From WLND01 sp040398845 (lineage in GTDB: Bacteria; Actinomycetota; Actinomycetes; S36-B12), in contig JBBATH010000003.1 in the NCBI GenBank assembly GCA_040398845.1, positions 186,001 to 250,000 on the forward strand: a stretch of 64,000 bases of DNA, written 5' to 3'. Positions 25,145-34,190 of this stretch are shown piece by piece. Both the position numbers and the translations under genes were made by a program. Below the pieces are notes generated by a model. That model saw nothing but the letters and a program-made list of their open reading frames with translations, was not told the DNA's origin and ran no database searches. Each line of letters begins with the position of its first letter. The stretch's first letter is position 1.

Positions 25145-25861
25145 GTGTCAACGTTCGATGCGCAATCGGCACTGCCAGCGGCGGTGCTGTTCGATATGGA
25201 CGGCACCCTCGTCGACACCGAGCACCTCTGGTTGCGAGCCGAACTCCTCACGATGCTGCGGCTCGGCGGTGATTGGACTCCCGTTGACCAGCAGCACTGC
25301 CTTGGGGGTCCACTTGAGCGGGTTGTCGAATACATGGCCGGCAAGGGCGCCCCAGAGATCGTCAGCGCACTTACGGAGCAGGGTGTGGGGGAACTCCTTA
25401 TCTCGACGATGGAGGGGCTTCTCTTGGCGGAGCAGATCTCATGGCAGCCCGGCGCGAGGGCCCTCGTGTGCGAGGTGGTCGACCTCGGAATACCGACCGG
25501 CCTCGTCACAGCGTCATGGCGACGCCTTATTGATGCCGTCCACGCGAGCATTGCCGGCGACCTCGGATTCGAGCCGTTCACGGTGATCATCGGCGGTGAC
25601 GAGGTAACGCAGGGCAAGCCGCACCCGGCCCCCTACCTACAGGCGGCAGCGCGGCTGGGGTTCGCGCCGGCGGACTGTCTGGTCATCGAGGATTCACCGA
25701 CCGGGGTGGCATCGGGACTTGCTGCCGGCTGCCAGGTTGTGGCTGTGCCGCACCTCGCACCGGTCGCGGCTGCCGAGCGGCTCACCGTCATCAATGGACT
25801 GGACGGCTGGTCGGTCGAGAGCCTTTGGCAGGCGGCGATCACTCCTGCGGCTCAGCGCTAG
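25145..25861 (+). CDS. HAD-superfamily hydrolase (beta-phosphoglucomutase/phosphatase-like)
   Basis: This 238-residue protein has the HAD motif I LFDMDGTLVD with nucleophile D17 and acid/base D19. Motif II lies in GLVTASWRR, motif III Lys in TQGKPHPAPYL and motif IV in CLVIEDSPTGVASG. A helical cap (about 30-95) makes it subclass I, like phosphoglycolate phosphatase or beta-phosphoglucomutase. The start GTG 25145 follows GAGGG and lies 4 bases after the metH stop, so it is probably in the metH operon. Its 3' end overlaps the convergent nuclease gene by 23 bases. Confidence 0.85.
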   Translation: MSTFDAQSALPAAVLFDMDGTLVDTEHLWLRAELLTMLRLGGDWTPVDQQHCLGGPLERVVEYMAGKGAPEIVSALTEQGVGELLISTMEGLLLAEQISWQPGARALVCEVVDLGIPTGLVTASWRRLIDAVHASIAGDLGFEPFTVIIGGDEVTQGKPHPAPYLQAAARLGFAPADCLVIEDSPTGVASGLAAGCQVVAVPHLAPVAAAERLTVINGLDGWSVESLWQAAITPAAQR

Positions 25862-26765
25862 CCACTCGCTCGAATGGCGAATCGATCCGCGACGCGGGCG
25901 ATATCCACAACTCAGGAGACGGCATCGGGGGGAGTACCCCGCCCCAGGCCGGGCACGAAGACTGATGGGCACACCAGTCGCACAGCCTCGACGTGGTCGG
26001 GGCGAAATCCCCCGACCGAGCTGCCTTATTGATCGCTTCCCGGAGGGCGAGGATCTTTCGCTCCGTCGACACCAAATCCTGCTCAGTCGGCTCGTAGTGA
26101 AGGACCTCGCTACTGCCGAGGTACATAAGCTGCAGCCTGCGGGGGATGTCGCCGGTCATGCGCCACCACGCGAGGGCGTAGAACCGCATCTGGAACATGG
26201 CCTTTGCCTCATATCGTGAGCCAGGAGCCCTACCGGTCTTGTAGTCGACGATCCGGATCTCCCCGGCCGGCGAGCGGTCGATGCGGTCAACGAAACCGCG
26301 GATCGTAAAGGCGTCGGCAATCTCGACGGAAACGGCGAACTCCCGCGCATAGGGCTCGAGGCGGTTCGGGTCCTCGAGCGCGAAGTAGGTGTCGAGGATG
26401 GGGAGGGCACTCGCAAGTACTCGGTCGGCAACCTCGGCAGGATCAGCAGTGCCATCTAGGCCGAGCTCCGACCGGAGTACCCGCGCCGATTCCTCATCGT
26501 TCGAAGCAAGTTCGAGCCAAGCCTGGGTGAACAGTGCCCGGGTCTGTGCCACGGTTCGGTCACCGGCGGGGAGGTCGAAGAGATGCTCGAGCGCGGTATG
26601 GACGAGCGTGCCCCGAAGAGCGGCAGGGGAGGAGGGCTCGGGGAGTCGGTCGATAGTGCGGAACCGGAAGAGCAGTGGACAGGTAAGAAAGTCATTGGCC
26701 CGGGATGGCGACAGCGAACCAGGGAATGCTGCGAAGGGATCGAGTGCTGTCGCGTCAACGTTCAC
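25839..26765 (-). CDS. RecB-like PD-(D/E)XK exonuclease with Fe-S cysteine signature
   Basis: This protein of about 308 residues has LSPSRANDFLTCPLLFRFR with C29 at the front. The nuclease core EIRIVDYKTG (D...D-x-K) lies mid-protein, followed by FQMRFYALAWW. The C-terminal cluster C262-x2-C265-x5-C271 (LCDWCAHQSSC) completes it. One early Cys plus three late Cys is the 4Fe-4S arrangement of AddB, Cas4 and RecB-family exonucleases. The protein acts on DNA; its exact role is unknown. GTG 26765 was preferred over GTG 26774, which would overlap the -10 hexamer. The M. tuberculosis counterpart is Rv2119, next to trmI as here. Confidence 0.87.
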   Translation of the reverse strand: MNVDATALDPFAAFPGSLSPSRANDFLTCPLLFRFRTIDRLPEPSSPAALRGTLVHTALEHLFDLPAGDRTVAQTRALFTQAWLELASNDEESARVLRSELGLDGTADPAEVADRVLASALPILDTYFALEDPNRLEPYAREFAVSVEIADAFTIRGFVDRIDRSPAGEIRIVDYKTGRAPGSRYEAKAMFQMRFYALAWWRMTGDIPRRLQLMYLGSSEVLHYEPTEQDLVSTERKILALREAINKAARSGDFAPTTSRLCDWCAHQSSCPAWGGVLPPMPSPELWISPASRIDSPFERVASAEPQE

Positions 26766-26772
26766 GTTCGTC

Positions 26773-26778
26773 ACCCTA
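26773..26778 (-). promoter_or_regulatory. -10 hexamer TAGGGT for leaderless RecB-like nuclease gene
   Basis: TAGGGT is followed by 7 bases (GACGAAC) and then GTG 26765. The divergent trmI -10 at 26816-26821 lies about 40 bases away. Confidence 0.55.
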
Positions 26779-26815
26779 GGACAACGGTGCGACGATCGGA
26801 CTCGGACGGACGGAC

Positions 26816-26821
26816 TACTGT
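26816..26821 (+). promoter_or_regulatory. -10 hexamer TACTGT for leaderless trmI
   Basis: TACTGT, 7 bases (TCTACAA), then ATG 26829. Starts further upstream would run antisense into the nuclease gene. Confidence 0.55.
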
Positions 26822-26828
26822 TCTACAA

Positions 26829-27770
26829 ATGGCTGAACCGACGTATACCCGCCGAGGTGTATTCGCGTTCGGCGACCTTGTCCAGCTCACCGATGCCAAG
26901 GGCAAGCTCTACACGATCACCCTCATTGAGGGGAAGTCCTTTCACACACACCGGGGTGCGATCGATCATGATGCGATCGTCGGGCTGCCTCAGGGTTCAG
27001 TGCTCATGGGTTCGGGGGGCACGGCCTTCCTCGCACTCAAGCCCCTGCTTGATGACTTCGTGCTCTCGATGCCACGCGGCGCCGCCGTCATCTATCCGAA
27101 GGACTCAGCACGCATTGTCGGACTCGCGGGCCTCGGGCCTGGGTCTCGCGTCGCAGAGGCAGGAGTCGGATCCGGCGCCCTTACCTGCTCGCTCTTGCGG
27201 GCTGTCGGCCCGACCGGGCACGTCACCAGCTATGAGCGTCGCGAGGAGTTCGCTGCCGTCGCTCGAAAGAATGTCGATCGCTGGTTCGGCACGATCCCGG
27301 AGCACTGGTCCTTGACCCTCGGCGACCTCGCCGACTCCCTGGCCGAGCGCGAACTCGACGCGGTCATCCTCGACATGCTCGCCCCCTGGGAATGCCTCGC
27401 CGCGGTTGCCGCATCGCTCGCACCCGGTGGCGTCATCGTCGGATACGTCGCGACGACAACTCAAATGTCCAAGTTGGTCGAGTTCATGCGCGTTTCGGGC
27501 GACTGGACCGAACCGCGCGCCGAGGAGTCTCTCATTCGAACGTGGCACCTCGACGGACTCGCGGTCCGGCCAGATCATCGAATGATCGGGCACTCCGGCT
27601 TCCTCGTGGCCGCCCGCAGACTCGCCCCTGGGGCGGTCCTTCCCACTCGCAGGCGCAGGCCGGCTCCTGGCGCTTACGGCGAGGACTACAGCGGTCCGGG
27701 CGCGGCGACGGAACCCCACGCGACAATCGAAGGACCCGTCGAACACGCCGAGTCAACCGAATCAAGTTAG
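26829..27770 (+). CDS. trmI: tRNA (adenine-58-N1)-methyltransferase TrmI
   Basis: This 313-residue SAM-dependent enzyme makes m1A58 in the tRNA T-loop. The N-terminal beta-barrel domain contains RRGVFAFGDLVQLTDAKGKLYTITL. The Rossmann part has motif I VAEAGVGSGALTCSLLRAVGP, motif II SYERREEFAAVARKN and motif IV AVILDMLAPWE. The C-terminal 45 residues are low-complexity. It is the gene immediately before mpa, as in many actinobacteria (Rv2118c). ATG 26829 was chosen from the leaderless signal and the family start (MAEPTYTRRG). Confidence 0.93.
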   Translation: MAEPTYTRRGVFAFGDLVQLTDAKGKLYTITLIEGKSFHTHRGAIDHDAIVGLPQGSVLMGSGGTAFLALKPLLDDFVLSMPRGAAVIYPKDSARIVGLAGLGPGSRVAEAGVGSGALTCSLLRAVGPTGHVTSYERREEFAAVARKNVDRWFGTIPEHWSLTLGDLADSLAERELDAVILDMLAPWECLAAVAASLAPGGVIVGYVATTTQMSKLVEFMRVSGDWTEPRAEESLIRTWHLDGLAVRPDHRMIGHSGFLVAARRLAPGAVLPTRRRRPAPGAYGEDYSGPGAATEPHATIEGPVEHAESTESS

Positions 27771-27799
27771 AGTCGGCGGAGTTACTCAAAGGAGGATCC

Positions 27800-29479
27800 G
27801 TGGACACGCCCCAGATGCCAGACGCTAGCGCGGACGACCGTCGTGACGGACCGGCAAACGAGCGTGGCGCCCAGCAACTACGTGGGGAACTTGCAGCGCA
27901 GAAGGATCACAACGCCCGGCTCATCGCCACCCTTCGGGACGCCCGCGAGCAGATCGTCACCCTCAAGGCCGAGGTCGATCGACTCGGCGAGCCGCCGAGT
28001 GGCTATGGCACCTTTCTTGAACTGCATGACGACGGCAGCGTTGACATCATGGCGAGCGGCAAGAAGATGCGCGTGGCCGTCAGTCCCTCGGTCGATGCCT
28101 CATCACTGCGGCCGGGGCAGGAACTCATGCTCAATGAGGCCTTGAACGTCGTGGCTGATCAGGCCTTTGAGGTCGTCGGCGAAATCGTCACCCTGAAGGA
28201 GGTACTCGGCGACCGGGTTCGCGCCCTCGTCGTGGCCGGCGGAGATGAAGAGCGTGTCGTGAGGCTGGCCGAACCGCTCCTCACCACCCGCTTGCGCTCG
28301 GGCGATGCGCTCCTGTTGGACTCGCGCTCCGGATATGTCACCGAAAAGATCCCCAAGTCGGAGGTCGAAGAACTCATCCTCGAAGAGGTTCCCGACATTG
28401 ACTACGCCGACATCGGTGGCCTGCGAGACCAGATCGAGAGCATCCGGGATGCCGTCGAGTTGCCATTCATGCACCCTGAGCTCTACGCCGAGCACGCACT
28501 CATGCCCCCGAAGGGCATCCTGCTGTACGGTCCGCCTGGATGCGGTAAGACACTCATTGCGAAGGCGGTCGCAAACTCGCTCGCGAAGAAGGTTGCCGAG
28601 CGAAATGGCTTGGAGGAGGGCCGAAGCTTCTTCCTCAACATCAAGGGTCCCGAGTTGCTGAACAAGTACGTCGGTGAGACCGAGCGTCATATTCGTTTGG
28701 TCTTCCAGCGGGCCAGGGAGAAGGCCTCGGAGGGCATGCCGGTCATCGTGTTCTTCGATGAGATGGACTCGCTGTTCCGCACGAGGGGATCGGGAGTGTC
28801 GAGTGACGTCGAGAACACCATCGTCCCGCAACTGCTGAGCGAGATCGACGGCGTTGAAGCGCTGGAGAATGTCATTGTCATCGGTGCGTCGAATCGCGAG
28901 GACATGATCGACCCCGCGATTCTGCGGCCGGGCCGACTCGACGTGAAGATCAAGATCGAGCGACCTGATGCCGAGGCCGCCCGCGAGATCTTCAGCAAGT
29001 ACCTCGTCCCGACACTTCCGCTGCATCAAGAAGACCTAGCCGAAAACGCCGGCGATGCGGTTCTTACCTGCCATGCGATGATCCAGCGAGCCGTCGAGCT
29101 CATGTACTCAGAGGCCGAGGAGAACCGGTTCCTAGAGGTGACCTACGCAAACGGCGACAAGGAAATCCTCTACTTCAAGGATTTCAACTCGGGGGCGATG
29201 ATCGAGAACATCGTGTCGCGTGCGAAGAAGTCGGCGATCAAGGCATTCCTTGACTCCGGTGAGCGGGGGATCAGGGTCCAGCATCTGCTCGACGCGTGCC
29301 TTGATGAGTTTCGCGAGAACGAGGACCTTCCCAATACGACGAATCCTGACGACTGGGCGCGGATCTCGGGCAAGAAGGGAGAGCGCATCGTCTTCATCCG
29401 GACGCTCATTCATGGCAAGAAGGGGAGCGAGGCGGGCCGATCGATCGCGACGGTCGCGAACACCGGTCAGTACCTGTGA
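27800..29479 (+). CDS. mpa: Proteasomal AAA ATPase Mpa/ARC
   Basis: This 559-residue hexameric unfoldase recognises pupylated proteins and feeds them to the 20S core. Residues 20-65 form the N-terminal coiled coil that binds Pup. Two OB folds follow (about 70-205). The AAA module has Walker A GPPGCGKT at 244-251, Walker B FFDEMD around D320-E321, and a second region ending RPGRLD. The protein ends in GQYL, the penultimate-Tyr gate-opening tail that docks on the proteasome. GTG 27800 has AAAGGAGG at ideal spacing, one of the few strong ribosome binding sites here. Confidence 0.96.
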   Translation: MDTPQMPDASADDRRDGPANERGAQQLRGELAAQKDHNARLIATLRDAREQIVTLKAEVDRLGEPPSGYGTFLELHDDGSVDIMASGKKMRVAVSPSVDASSLRPGQELMLNEALNVVADQAFEVVGEIVTLKEVLGDRVRALVVAGGDEERVVRLAEPLLTTRLRSGDALLLDSRSGYVTEKIPKSEVEELILEEVPDIDYADIGGLRDQIESIRDAVELPFMHPELYAEHALMPPKGILLYGPPGCGKTLIAKAVANSLAKKVAERNGLEEGRSFFLNIKGPELLNKYVGETERHIRLVFQRAREKASEGMPVIVFFDEMDSLFRTRGSGVSSDVENTIVPQLLSEIDGVEALENVIVIGASNREDMIDPAILRPGRLDVKIKIERPDAEAAREIFSKYLVPTLPLHQEDLAENAGDAVLTCHAMIQRAVELMYSEAEENRFLEVTYANGDKEILYFKDFNSGAMIENIVSRAKKSAIKAFLDSGERGIRVQHLLDACLDEFRENEDLPNTTNPDDWARISGKKGERIVFIRTLIHGKKGSEAGRSIATVANTGQYL

Positions 29480-29516
29480 TCGTTCGCTCTCGGCAACACC
29501 CCGTGGTTGGTGCATC

Positions 29517-31040
29517 ATGAGTGTCCATCGGGTGATGGGCATCGAAACCGAGTACGGGATCTCGGTGCCTGGTCATCTCACCATGAACGCCACGGTCTCC
29601 TCTACGCATATCGTCAATGCGTATGCGCAGGAGGTCATCGCGGCCGGGCGCCGCAAGGCCCGCTGGGACTACGACCTCGAGTCGCCGCTTCGCGATGCCC
29701 GCGGGTTCGACATGTCTCGTGCCGATGCCGATCCGAGCCAGCTCACCGACGATGACCTCGGCCTTGCCAATGTCGTCCTCACCAACGGGGCGCGCCTATA
29801 CGTCGATCACGCCCATCCCGAGTATTCGGCTCCGGAGGTCACGAACCCCCGTGATGCCGCCCTTTGGGACCGGGCCGGCGTACGCATCATGGAACGCGCA
29901 TCTGAGCTCGCCTCCCGCAGTGGCGCGATCCCCCCGATCCTGCTTTACAAGAACAACACCGACAACAAGGGCGCCTCATACGGCACGCACGAGAACTACC
30001 TCATGCGCCGCCAAACACCGTTCGCAGACATTGTTCGCCACCTCACGCCGTTCTTTATTACCCGCCAGGTCTTCACGGGCTCTGGCCGGCTCGGCGTAGG
30101 GCAGGACGGACGCTCTATGCGCTACCAGTTGACCCAGCGCGCAGACTTCTTCGAGGTCGAGGTAGGACTCGAGACCACCCTGAAAAGACCGATCATCAAT
30201 ACGAGGGATGAGCCGCACGCCGACCCTGAGAAGTACCGCAGGCTGCACGTCATCGTTGGCGATGCGAACCTTTGCGATGTCGCGACGTATCTGAAGATGG
30301 GCACGACCGCCATCGTCCTATCGATGATCGAGGACGGCGTGCTCGATCGTATCGACCTCATGCCACGATTCCCTGTCCGCGAGATGCACGCGGTCAGTCA
30401 CGACACCACGCTTCGGCACTCGTTCGTGATGCAGGACGGGTCTAGGCGCACTGCCATCGACCTCCAAATGCAACTCTGCACGCTCGCGCACGCCTACTGC
30501 GAGGAGCGGGCCGGGGGCGACATCGATGCACAAACCCTCGACATCCTCAACCGATGGAGCCAGACCCTGACCGCTCTCTGCGCCGACCCAATGACCTGCG
30601 CAACGACCGTTGACTGGGTCGCAAAGCTCGCCCTCCTTGAGGAGTACCGGGCCCGCGATGGCCTCGACTGGTCAGCGCACCGGCTCCAAGCAATCGACCT
30701 CCAGTACTCCGATGTCCGTCGCGACAAGGGCCTCGCCTCGCGGCTTGAGGTTCGGGGTCGACTCACGAGGCTGTTCACCGATGATGAGGTCGATCGGGCG
30801 ATGACGAACCCGCCACTCGACACCCGCGCCTACTTTCGCGGCGAGTGCCTGCGCCGGTACCCCGAGCAGGTGGCCGCAGCATCTTGGGACTCGGTCGTTT
30901 TCGACATCCCCGGGCAGGAGAGCCTCCTGCGGGTGCCAACCCTCGAGCCGCTTCGGGGCACCCGCGATCACGTTGGTGCCCTTCTTGACGCATCACCGAC
31001 ACCGCAGGAACTCCTTGCAGCACTGAGCGCTTCGACCTGA
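29517..31040 (+). CDS. dop: Deamidase/depupylase Dop
   Basis: This protein of about 507 residues belongs to the Pup ligase/deamidase family (glutamine-synthetase-like fold). It deamidates the C-terminal Gln of Pup to Glu and removes Pup from substrates. The opening MGIETEYGIS carries metal-binding glutamates. ILLYKNNTDNKGASYGTHENYLM and RPIINTRDEPHAD are the nucleotide and metal regions shared with PafA. It is longer than PafA in this window (507 against 454), as expected from the Dop-loop region near residues 40-80. Pup here ends in GGQ, so Dop activity is needed. No clear ribosome binding site precedes ATG 29517. Confidence 0.94.
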   Translation: MSVHRVMGIETEYGISVPGHLTMNATVSSTHIVNAYAQEVIAAGRRKARWDYDLESPLRDARGFDMSRADADPSQLTDDDLGLANVVLTNGARLYVDHAHPEYSAPEVTNPRDAALWDRAGVRIMERASELASRSGAIPPILLYKNNTDNKGASYGTHENYLMRRQTPFADIVRHLTPFFITRQVFTGSGRLGVGQDGRSMRYQLTQRADFFEVEVGLETTLKRPIINTRDEPHADPEKYRRLHVIVGDANLCDVATYLKMGTTAIVLSMIEDGVLDRIDLMPRFPVREMHAVSHDTTLRHSFVMQDGSRRTAIDLQMQLCTLAHAYCEERAGGDIDAQTLDILNRWSQTLTALCADPMTCATTVDWVAKLALLEEYRARDGLDWSAHRLQAIDLQYSDVRRDKGLASRLEVRGRLTRLFTDDEVDRAMTNPPLDTRAYFRGECLRRYPEQVAAASWDSVVFDIPGQESLLRVPTLEPLRGTRDHVGALLDASPTPQELLAALSAST

Positions 31041-31047
31041 ATGCCGG

Positions 31048-31053
31048 TAACCT
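31048..31053 (+). promoter_or_regulatory. -10 hexamer TAACCT for leaderless pup
   Basis: TAACCT, GTGAAC, then ATG 31060. This gives pup its own promoter in the 19-base dop-pup gap, which fits the need for high Pup levels. Confidence 0.62.
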
Positions 31054-31059
31054 GTGAAC

Positions 31060-31257
31060 ATGTCACAGCAGGAGAGTGCCGAGCGTCGAACCTCAAAGCC
31101 AAGCGATACCGACGACGCGGCGATGGCGCCTGCCGAAATGGCCACGTCCTCGAATCTTGACTCCGACGTCGACTCCATCCTCGACGAGATCGACAGCGTT
31201 CTCGAGGAGAATGCCGAGGACTTCGTCAAGTCCTTCGTCCAGAAGGGCGGACAGTGA
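31060..31257 (+). CDS. pup: Prokaryotic ubiquitin-like protein Pup
   Basis: This 65-residue, acidic, intrinsically disordered modifier has the Mpa-binding helical segment at about 30-58 (DSDVDSILDEIDSVLEENAEDFV). It ends in VQKGGQ: the terminal Gln must be deamidated by Dop before PafA can ligate it to target lysines. ATG 31060 (MSQQ) was chosen because it sits 6 bases after the -10 hexamer; a GTG at 31054 would add two residues. The stop overlaps the prcB GTG (GTGA at 31254-31257), coupling the two genes. Confidence 0.97.
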   Translation: MSQQESAERRTSKPSDTDDAAMAPAEMATSSNLDSDVDSILDEIDSVLEENAEDFVKSFVQKGGQ

Positions 31258-32102
31258 GCTTCGAGCATCGCGCCCTGCAGGTCGCCTTCACCGCCCCACG
31301 TTCAGCCTCCTTCGCTGAGTTTCTCGCGAGCGTTGCTCCTAGTTCCCTCCCGTTGCTCCGAATGGGCCAGGAGCAGGCATTGCAGGCGCCTCATGGCACC
31401 ACCATCGTCGCTTTGCGCGGCGACTTCGGGGCTGTCATGGCCGGTGATAGGCGGGCCACAATGGGCAACGTCATCGCCCAGCGCGACATCGAGAAAGTGT
31501 TCGCCGCTGATGAACATTCACTCATCGGCATAGCCGGCACCGCGGGCATCGCGGTCGAACTCGTCCGTCTGTTCCAAGTTGAGCTCGAGCACTACGAGAA
31601 AATCGAAGGCGTCGCGCTCTCCTTGGACGGCAAGGCGAACAGGCTTGCGAGCCTGCTGCGCGGCAACCTTGGCCTCGCGATGCAGGGCCTGTCGGTAGTG
31701 CCGCTCTTCGCGGGGTACGACGTCGACCGACAGCGCGGGCGCATCTTCTCCTACGACGTCACGGGCGGTCGCTACGAGGAGCACGATTTCTACTCCGTCG
31801 GTTCCGGTTCGTTCTTCGCGAGGGGCTCGCTAAAGAAGCTCTACCGGCCGGACGTTGACGCGGATCTCGCCATCGACACGGCCCTCGAGGCCCTCTACGA
31901 CGCGGCCGACGACGACAGTGCGACCGCTGGGCCCGACATGGCCCGCCGTATCTTCCCAATCGTCGGCATCGCGACCGGTGAGGGAGTCCGGATGCTCGAT
32001 TCGGTCGAGGTTGAGGCGCGGGTCGCGCCTCTTGTCGCAAGAAGAATGACCAGGCCGAATGGTCCATTTGCAGGAACATCCGAAAGCGGGTCGCGCTCAT
32101 GA
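31254..32102 (+). CDS. prcB: 20S proteasome beta subunit
   Basis: This 282-residue precursor has a propeptide of about 48 residues, ending in HG, which is removed autocatalytically to expose T49 as the N-terminal nucleophile (TTIVALRGDFG). The following AGDRRAT and lysine-containing IEKVF strands, and GTAGIAVELVRLF, match the catalytic beta family. It assembles with PrcA as a four-ring barrel. GTG start overlapping the pup stop; its own stop overlaps the prcA ATG (ATGA). Confidence 0.96.
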   Translation: MSFEHRALQVAFTAPRSASFAEFLASVAPSSLPLLRMGQEQALQAPHGTTIVALRGDFGAVMAGDRRATMGNVIAQRDIEKVFAADEHSLIGIAGTAGIAVELVRLFQVELEHYEKIEGVALSLDGKANRLASLLRGNLGLAMQGLSVVPLFAGYDVDRQRGRIFSYDVTGGRYEEHDFYSVGSGSFFARGSLKKLYRPDVDADLAIDTALEALYDAADDDSATAGPDMARRIFPIVGIATGEGVRMLDSVEVEARVAPLVARRMTRPNGPFAGTSESGSRS

Positions 32103-32788
32103 GCATGCCGTTCTACGTCTCGCCAGAGCAGATCATCAAGGATAAGGCGGACTACGCCCGTAAGGGGATCGCCCGTGGTCGGTCGGTTATCGTCGAGGAA
32201 TATGACGAGGGGATTTTGTTCGTGGCGGAGAACCCGTCGCGCGCGCTTCACAAGATCAGCGAGATCTACGACCGCATCGCCTTCGCCGCTGTCGGCAAGT
32301 ACAACGAGTTCGAGAATTTGAGGGTTGCGGGGGTGCGCCTCGCCGACATGCGCGGTTACTCCTATGACCGCCGCGATGTGACCGGGCGCAGTCTTGCCAA
32401 TGCCTACGCCCAAACCCTCGGCACTATTTTTACCGAGACCCCCAAGCCGTACGAGGTCGAGATCGTCGTCGCAGAGGTGGGCGATTCCTCCGATGGCAAT
32501 CAACTGTACCGGCTGACCTTCGACGGCTCAGTCGCCGATGAACATGGCTACGTCGCAATGGGTGGCTCGGCTGAGGCCATCACCGCGGCACTTTCGACGA
32601 GTTGGCGTGAAGGCTTGACCCTCATCGAGGCACTGCATCTCGCGGTTGACCTGCTCGGCAAGCACGGGGGAGAAGACGAACGGCACCTGGGGCCAAATGA
32701 GCTCGAGGTGGCCCTGCTTGAGCGCAGCAAGTCCCGGCGGACCTTCTCCCGAATCACCCGGGGACGGCTCACAGAACTGCTCGGCTGA
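32099..32788 (+). CDS. prcA: 20S proteasome alpha subunit
   Basis: This 229-residue subunit forms the outer rings and gate of the proteasome. The N terminus, MPFYVSPEQIIKDKADYARKGIARGRSVI, is the conserved gating region. Later VAVVE-like strands and the segment GGSAEAITAALSTSWREGLTLIEALHLAVDLL are typical of actinobacterial PrcA. There is no catalytic Thr, as expected. It is translationally coupled to prcB by a 4-base overlap. Confidence 0.96.
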   Translation: MSMPFYVSPEQIIKDKADYARKGIARGRSVIVEEYDEGILFVAENPSRALHKISEIYDRIAFAAVGKYNEFENLRVAGVRLADMRGYSYDRRDVTGRSLANAYAQTLGTIFTETPKPYEVEIVVAEVGDSSDGNQLYRLTFDGSVADEHGYVAMGGSAEAITAALSTSWREGLTLIEALHLAVDLLGKHGGEDERHLGPNELEVALLERSKSRRTFSRITRGRLTELLG

Positions 32789-32805
32789 GCTCGGCGGTAG
32801 GGCTG

Positions 32806-34170
32806 ATGGAGCGGCGCATCTTCGGGATCGAGACCGAGTACGGGGTGACGTGCACCTTCCATGGCCAGCGCCGCCTAAGCCCAGATGAGGTGGCCCGCTA
32901 CCTGTTCCGCAAGGTGGTCGCATGGGGTCGAAGCAGCAACGTCTTCCTCCGAAACGGGTCACGCCTGTACCTCGATGTCGGGAGCCACCCTGAGTATGCG
33001 ACCGCGGAGTGCGATTCGGTTCCGCAACTGGTGGCACACGACCGCGCCGGAGAGCGGATTCTTGAGGGCCTTGTTCTCGATGCAGAGCAGCGACTGGTTG
33101 AGGAGGGCATCAACGGTGATGTCTATCTTTTCAAAAACAACACAGACTCGGCGGGCAACTCGTACGGATGCCACGAGAACTTCCTCATTGAACGACAGGG
33201 CGATTTTGCACGAATCTCGGACGGCCTCGTGCCCTTTCTCATCTCGCGACAGGTCATCGCCGGCGCAGGCAAGGTGCTTCAGACTCCGCGGGGCGCTGTC
33301 TACTGTCTGAGTCAGCGAGCCGACCACATTTGGGAGGGCGTCTCGAGTGCGACCACTCGTTCACGGCCGATCATCAACACCCGTGATGAGCCGCACGCGG
33401 ATGCCGATCTTTACCGCAGGCTTCACGTCATCGTCGGCGACTCGAACATGAGCGAAACCACGACCATGCTCAAGGTAGGTTCCGCAGACCTCGTCCTGCA
33501 GATGCTCGAGGCAGGGGTCGTCATGCGCGATATGTCACTTGAGAACCCGATTCGGGCAATCCGGGAGATGAGCCACGACGTCACCGGGCGCAAGACGGTC
33601 AAGCTGAGCACCGGACGCGAGCTCTCTGCCATCGATATGCAGTGGGAGTACTTTCAGAAGGCATCCGAGTTCGCGGAGCGTCGCGGGCTGACCGACAACC
33701 CGGTGCACCGCCGGGTCCTTGAGCTCTGGGGTCGGGCACTCAAGGCAATCGAGGCTGATGACCTCACCCTCATTGATCGAGAGATTGATTGGGTCATCAA
33801 GCGTCGGCTCCTCGAGCGATACATGATCAAGCACTCGCTTGATCTCAATTCCCCGCGAATTGCGCAGCTCGACCTCGCCTACCATGACATCTCGCGAAAC
33901 CGTGGGGTTTTCTACCTGATGGAGGCAAGAGGCCTCGTCGATCGCGTCACCACCGATCTGGCGGTATTCGAAGCCAAGTCAGTTCCGCCACAGACGACAA
34001 GAGCCAAGCTGAGGGGGGATTTCGTCCGCAAGGCCCAGGAACGGCAACGCGACTTCACTGTTGACTGGGTGCATCTGAAGCTCAATGACCAGGCGCAGCG
34101 CACGGTGCTGTGCAAGGACCCGTTCCTATCGGTCGATGAGCGTGTCGATCGCCTCATCGCGAGTATGTAG
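32806..34170 (+). CDS. pafA: Pup-protein ligase PafA
   Basis: This 454-residue enzyme uses ATP to phosphorylate the C-terminal Glu of Pup and attach it to substrate lysines. MERRIFGIETEYGVTCTF at the start holds the catalytic and metal-binding Glu/Asp residues. VYLFKNNTDSAGNSYGCHENFL and RPIINTRDEPHAD are the conserved family blocks. The length is typical of PafA. It follows prcA by 17 bases and probably belongs to the same transcript. Confidence 0.96.
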   Translation: MERRIFGIETEYGVTCTFHGQRRLSPDEVARYLFRKVVAWGRSSNVFLRNGSRLYLDVGSHPEYATAECDSVPQLVAHDRAGERILEGLVLDAEQRLVEEGINGDVYLFKNNTDSAGNSYGCHENFLIERQGDFARISDGLVPFLISRQVIAGAGKVLQTPRGAVYCLSQRADHIWEGVSSATTRSRPIINTRDEPHADADLYRRLHVIVGDSNMSETTTMLKVGSADLVLQMLEAGVVMRDMSLENPIRAIREMSHDVTGRKTVKLSTGRELSAIDMQWEYFQKASEFAERRGLTDNPVHRRVLELWGRALKAIEADDLTLIDREIDWVIKRRLLERYMIKHSLDLNSPRIAQLDLAYHDISRNRGVFYLMEARGLVDRVTTDLAVFEAKSVPPQTTRAKLRGDFVRKAQERQRDFTVDWVHLKLNDQAQRTVLCKDPFLSVDERVDRLIASM

Positions 34171-34178
34171 CAACCGAC

Positions 34179-34184
34179 TAGGCT
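34179..34184 (+). promoter_or_regulatory. -10 hexamer TAGGCT for leaderless FKBP lipoprotein gene
   Basis: TAGGCT, TGAACA, then ATG 34191. It starts just after the pafA stop, separating the FKBP genes from the proteasome transcript. Confidence 0.62.
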
Positions 34185-34190
34185 TGAACA

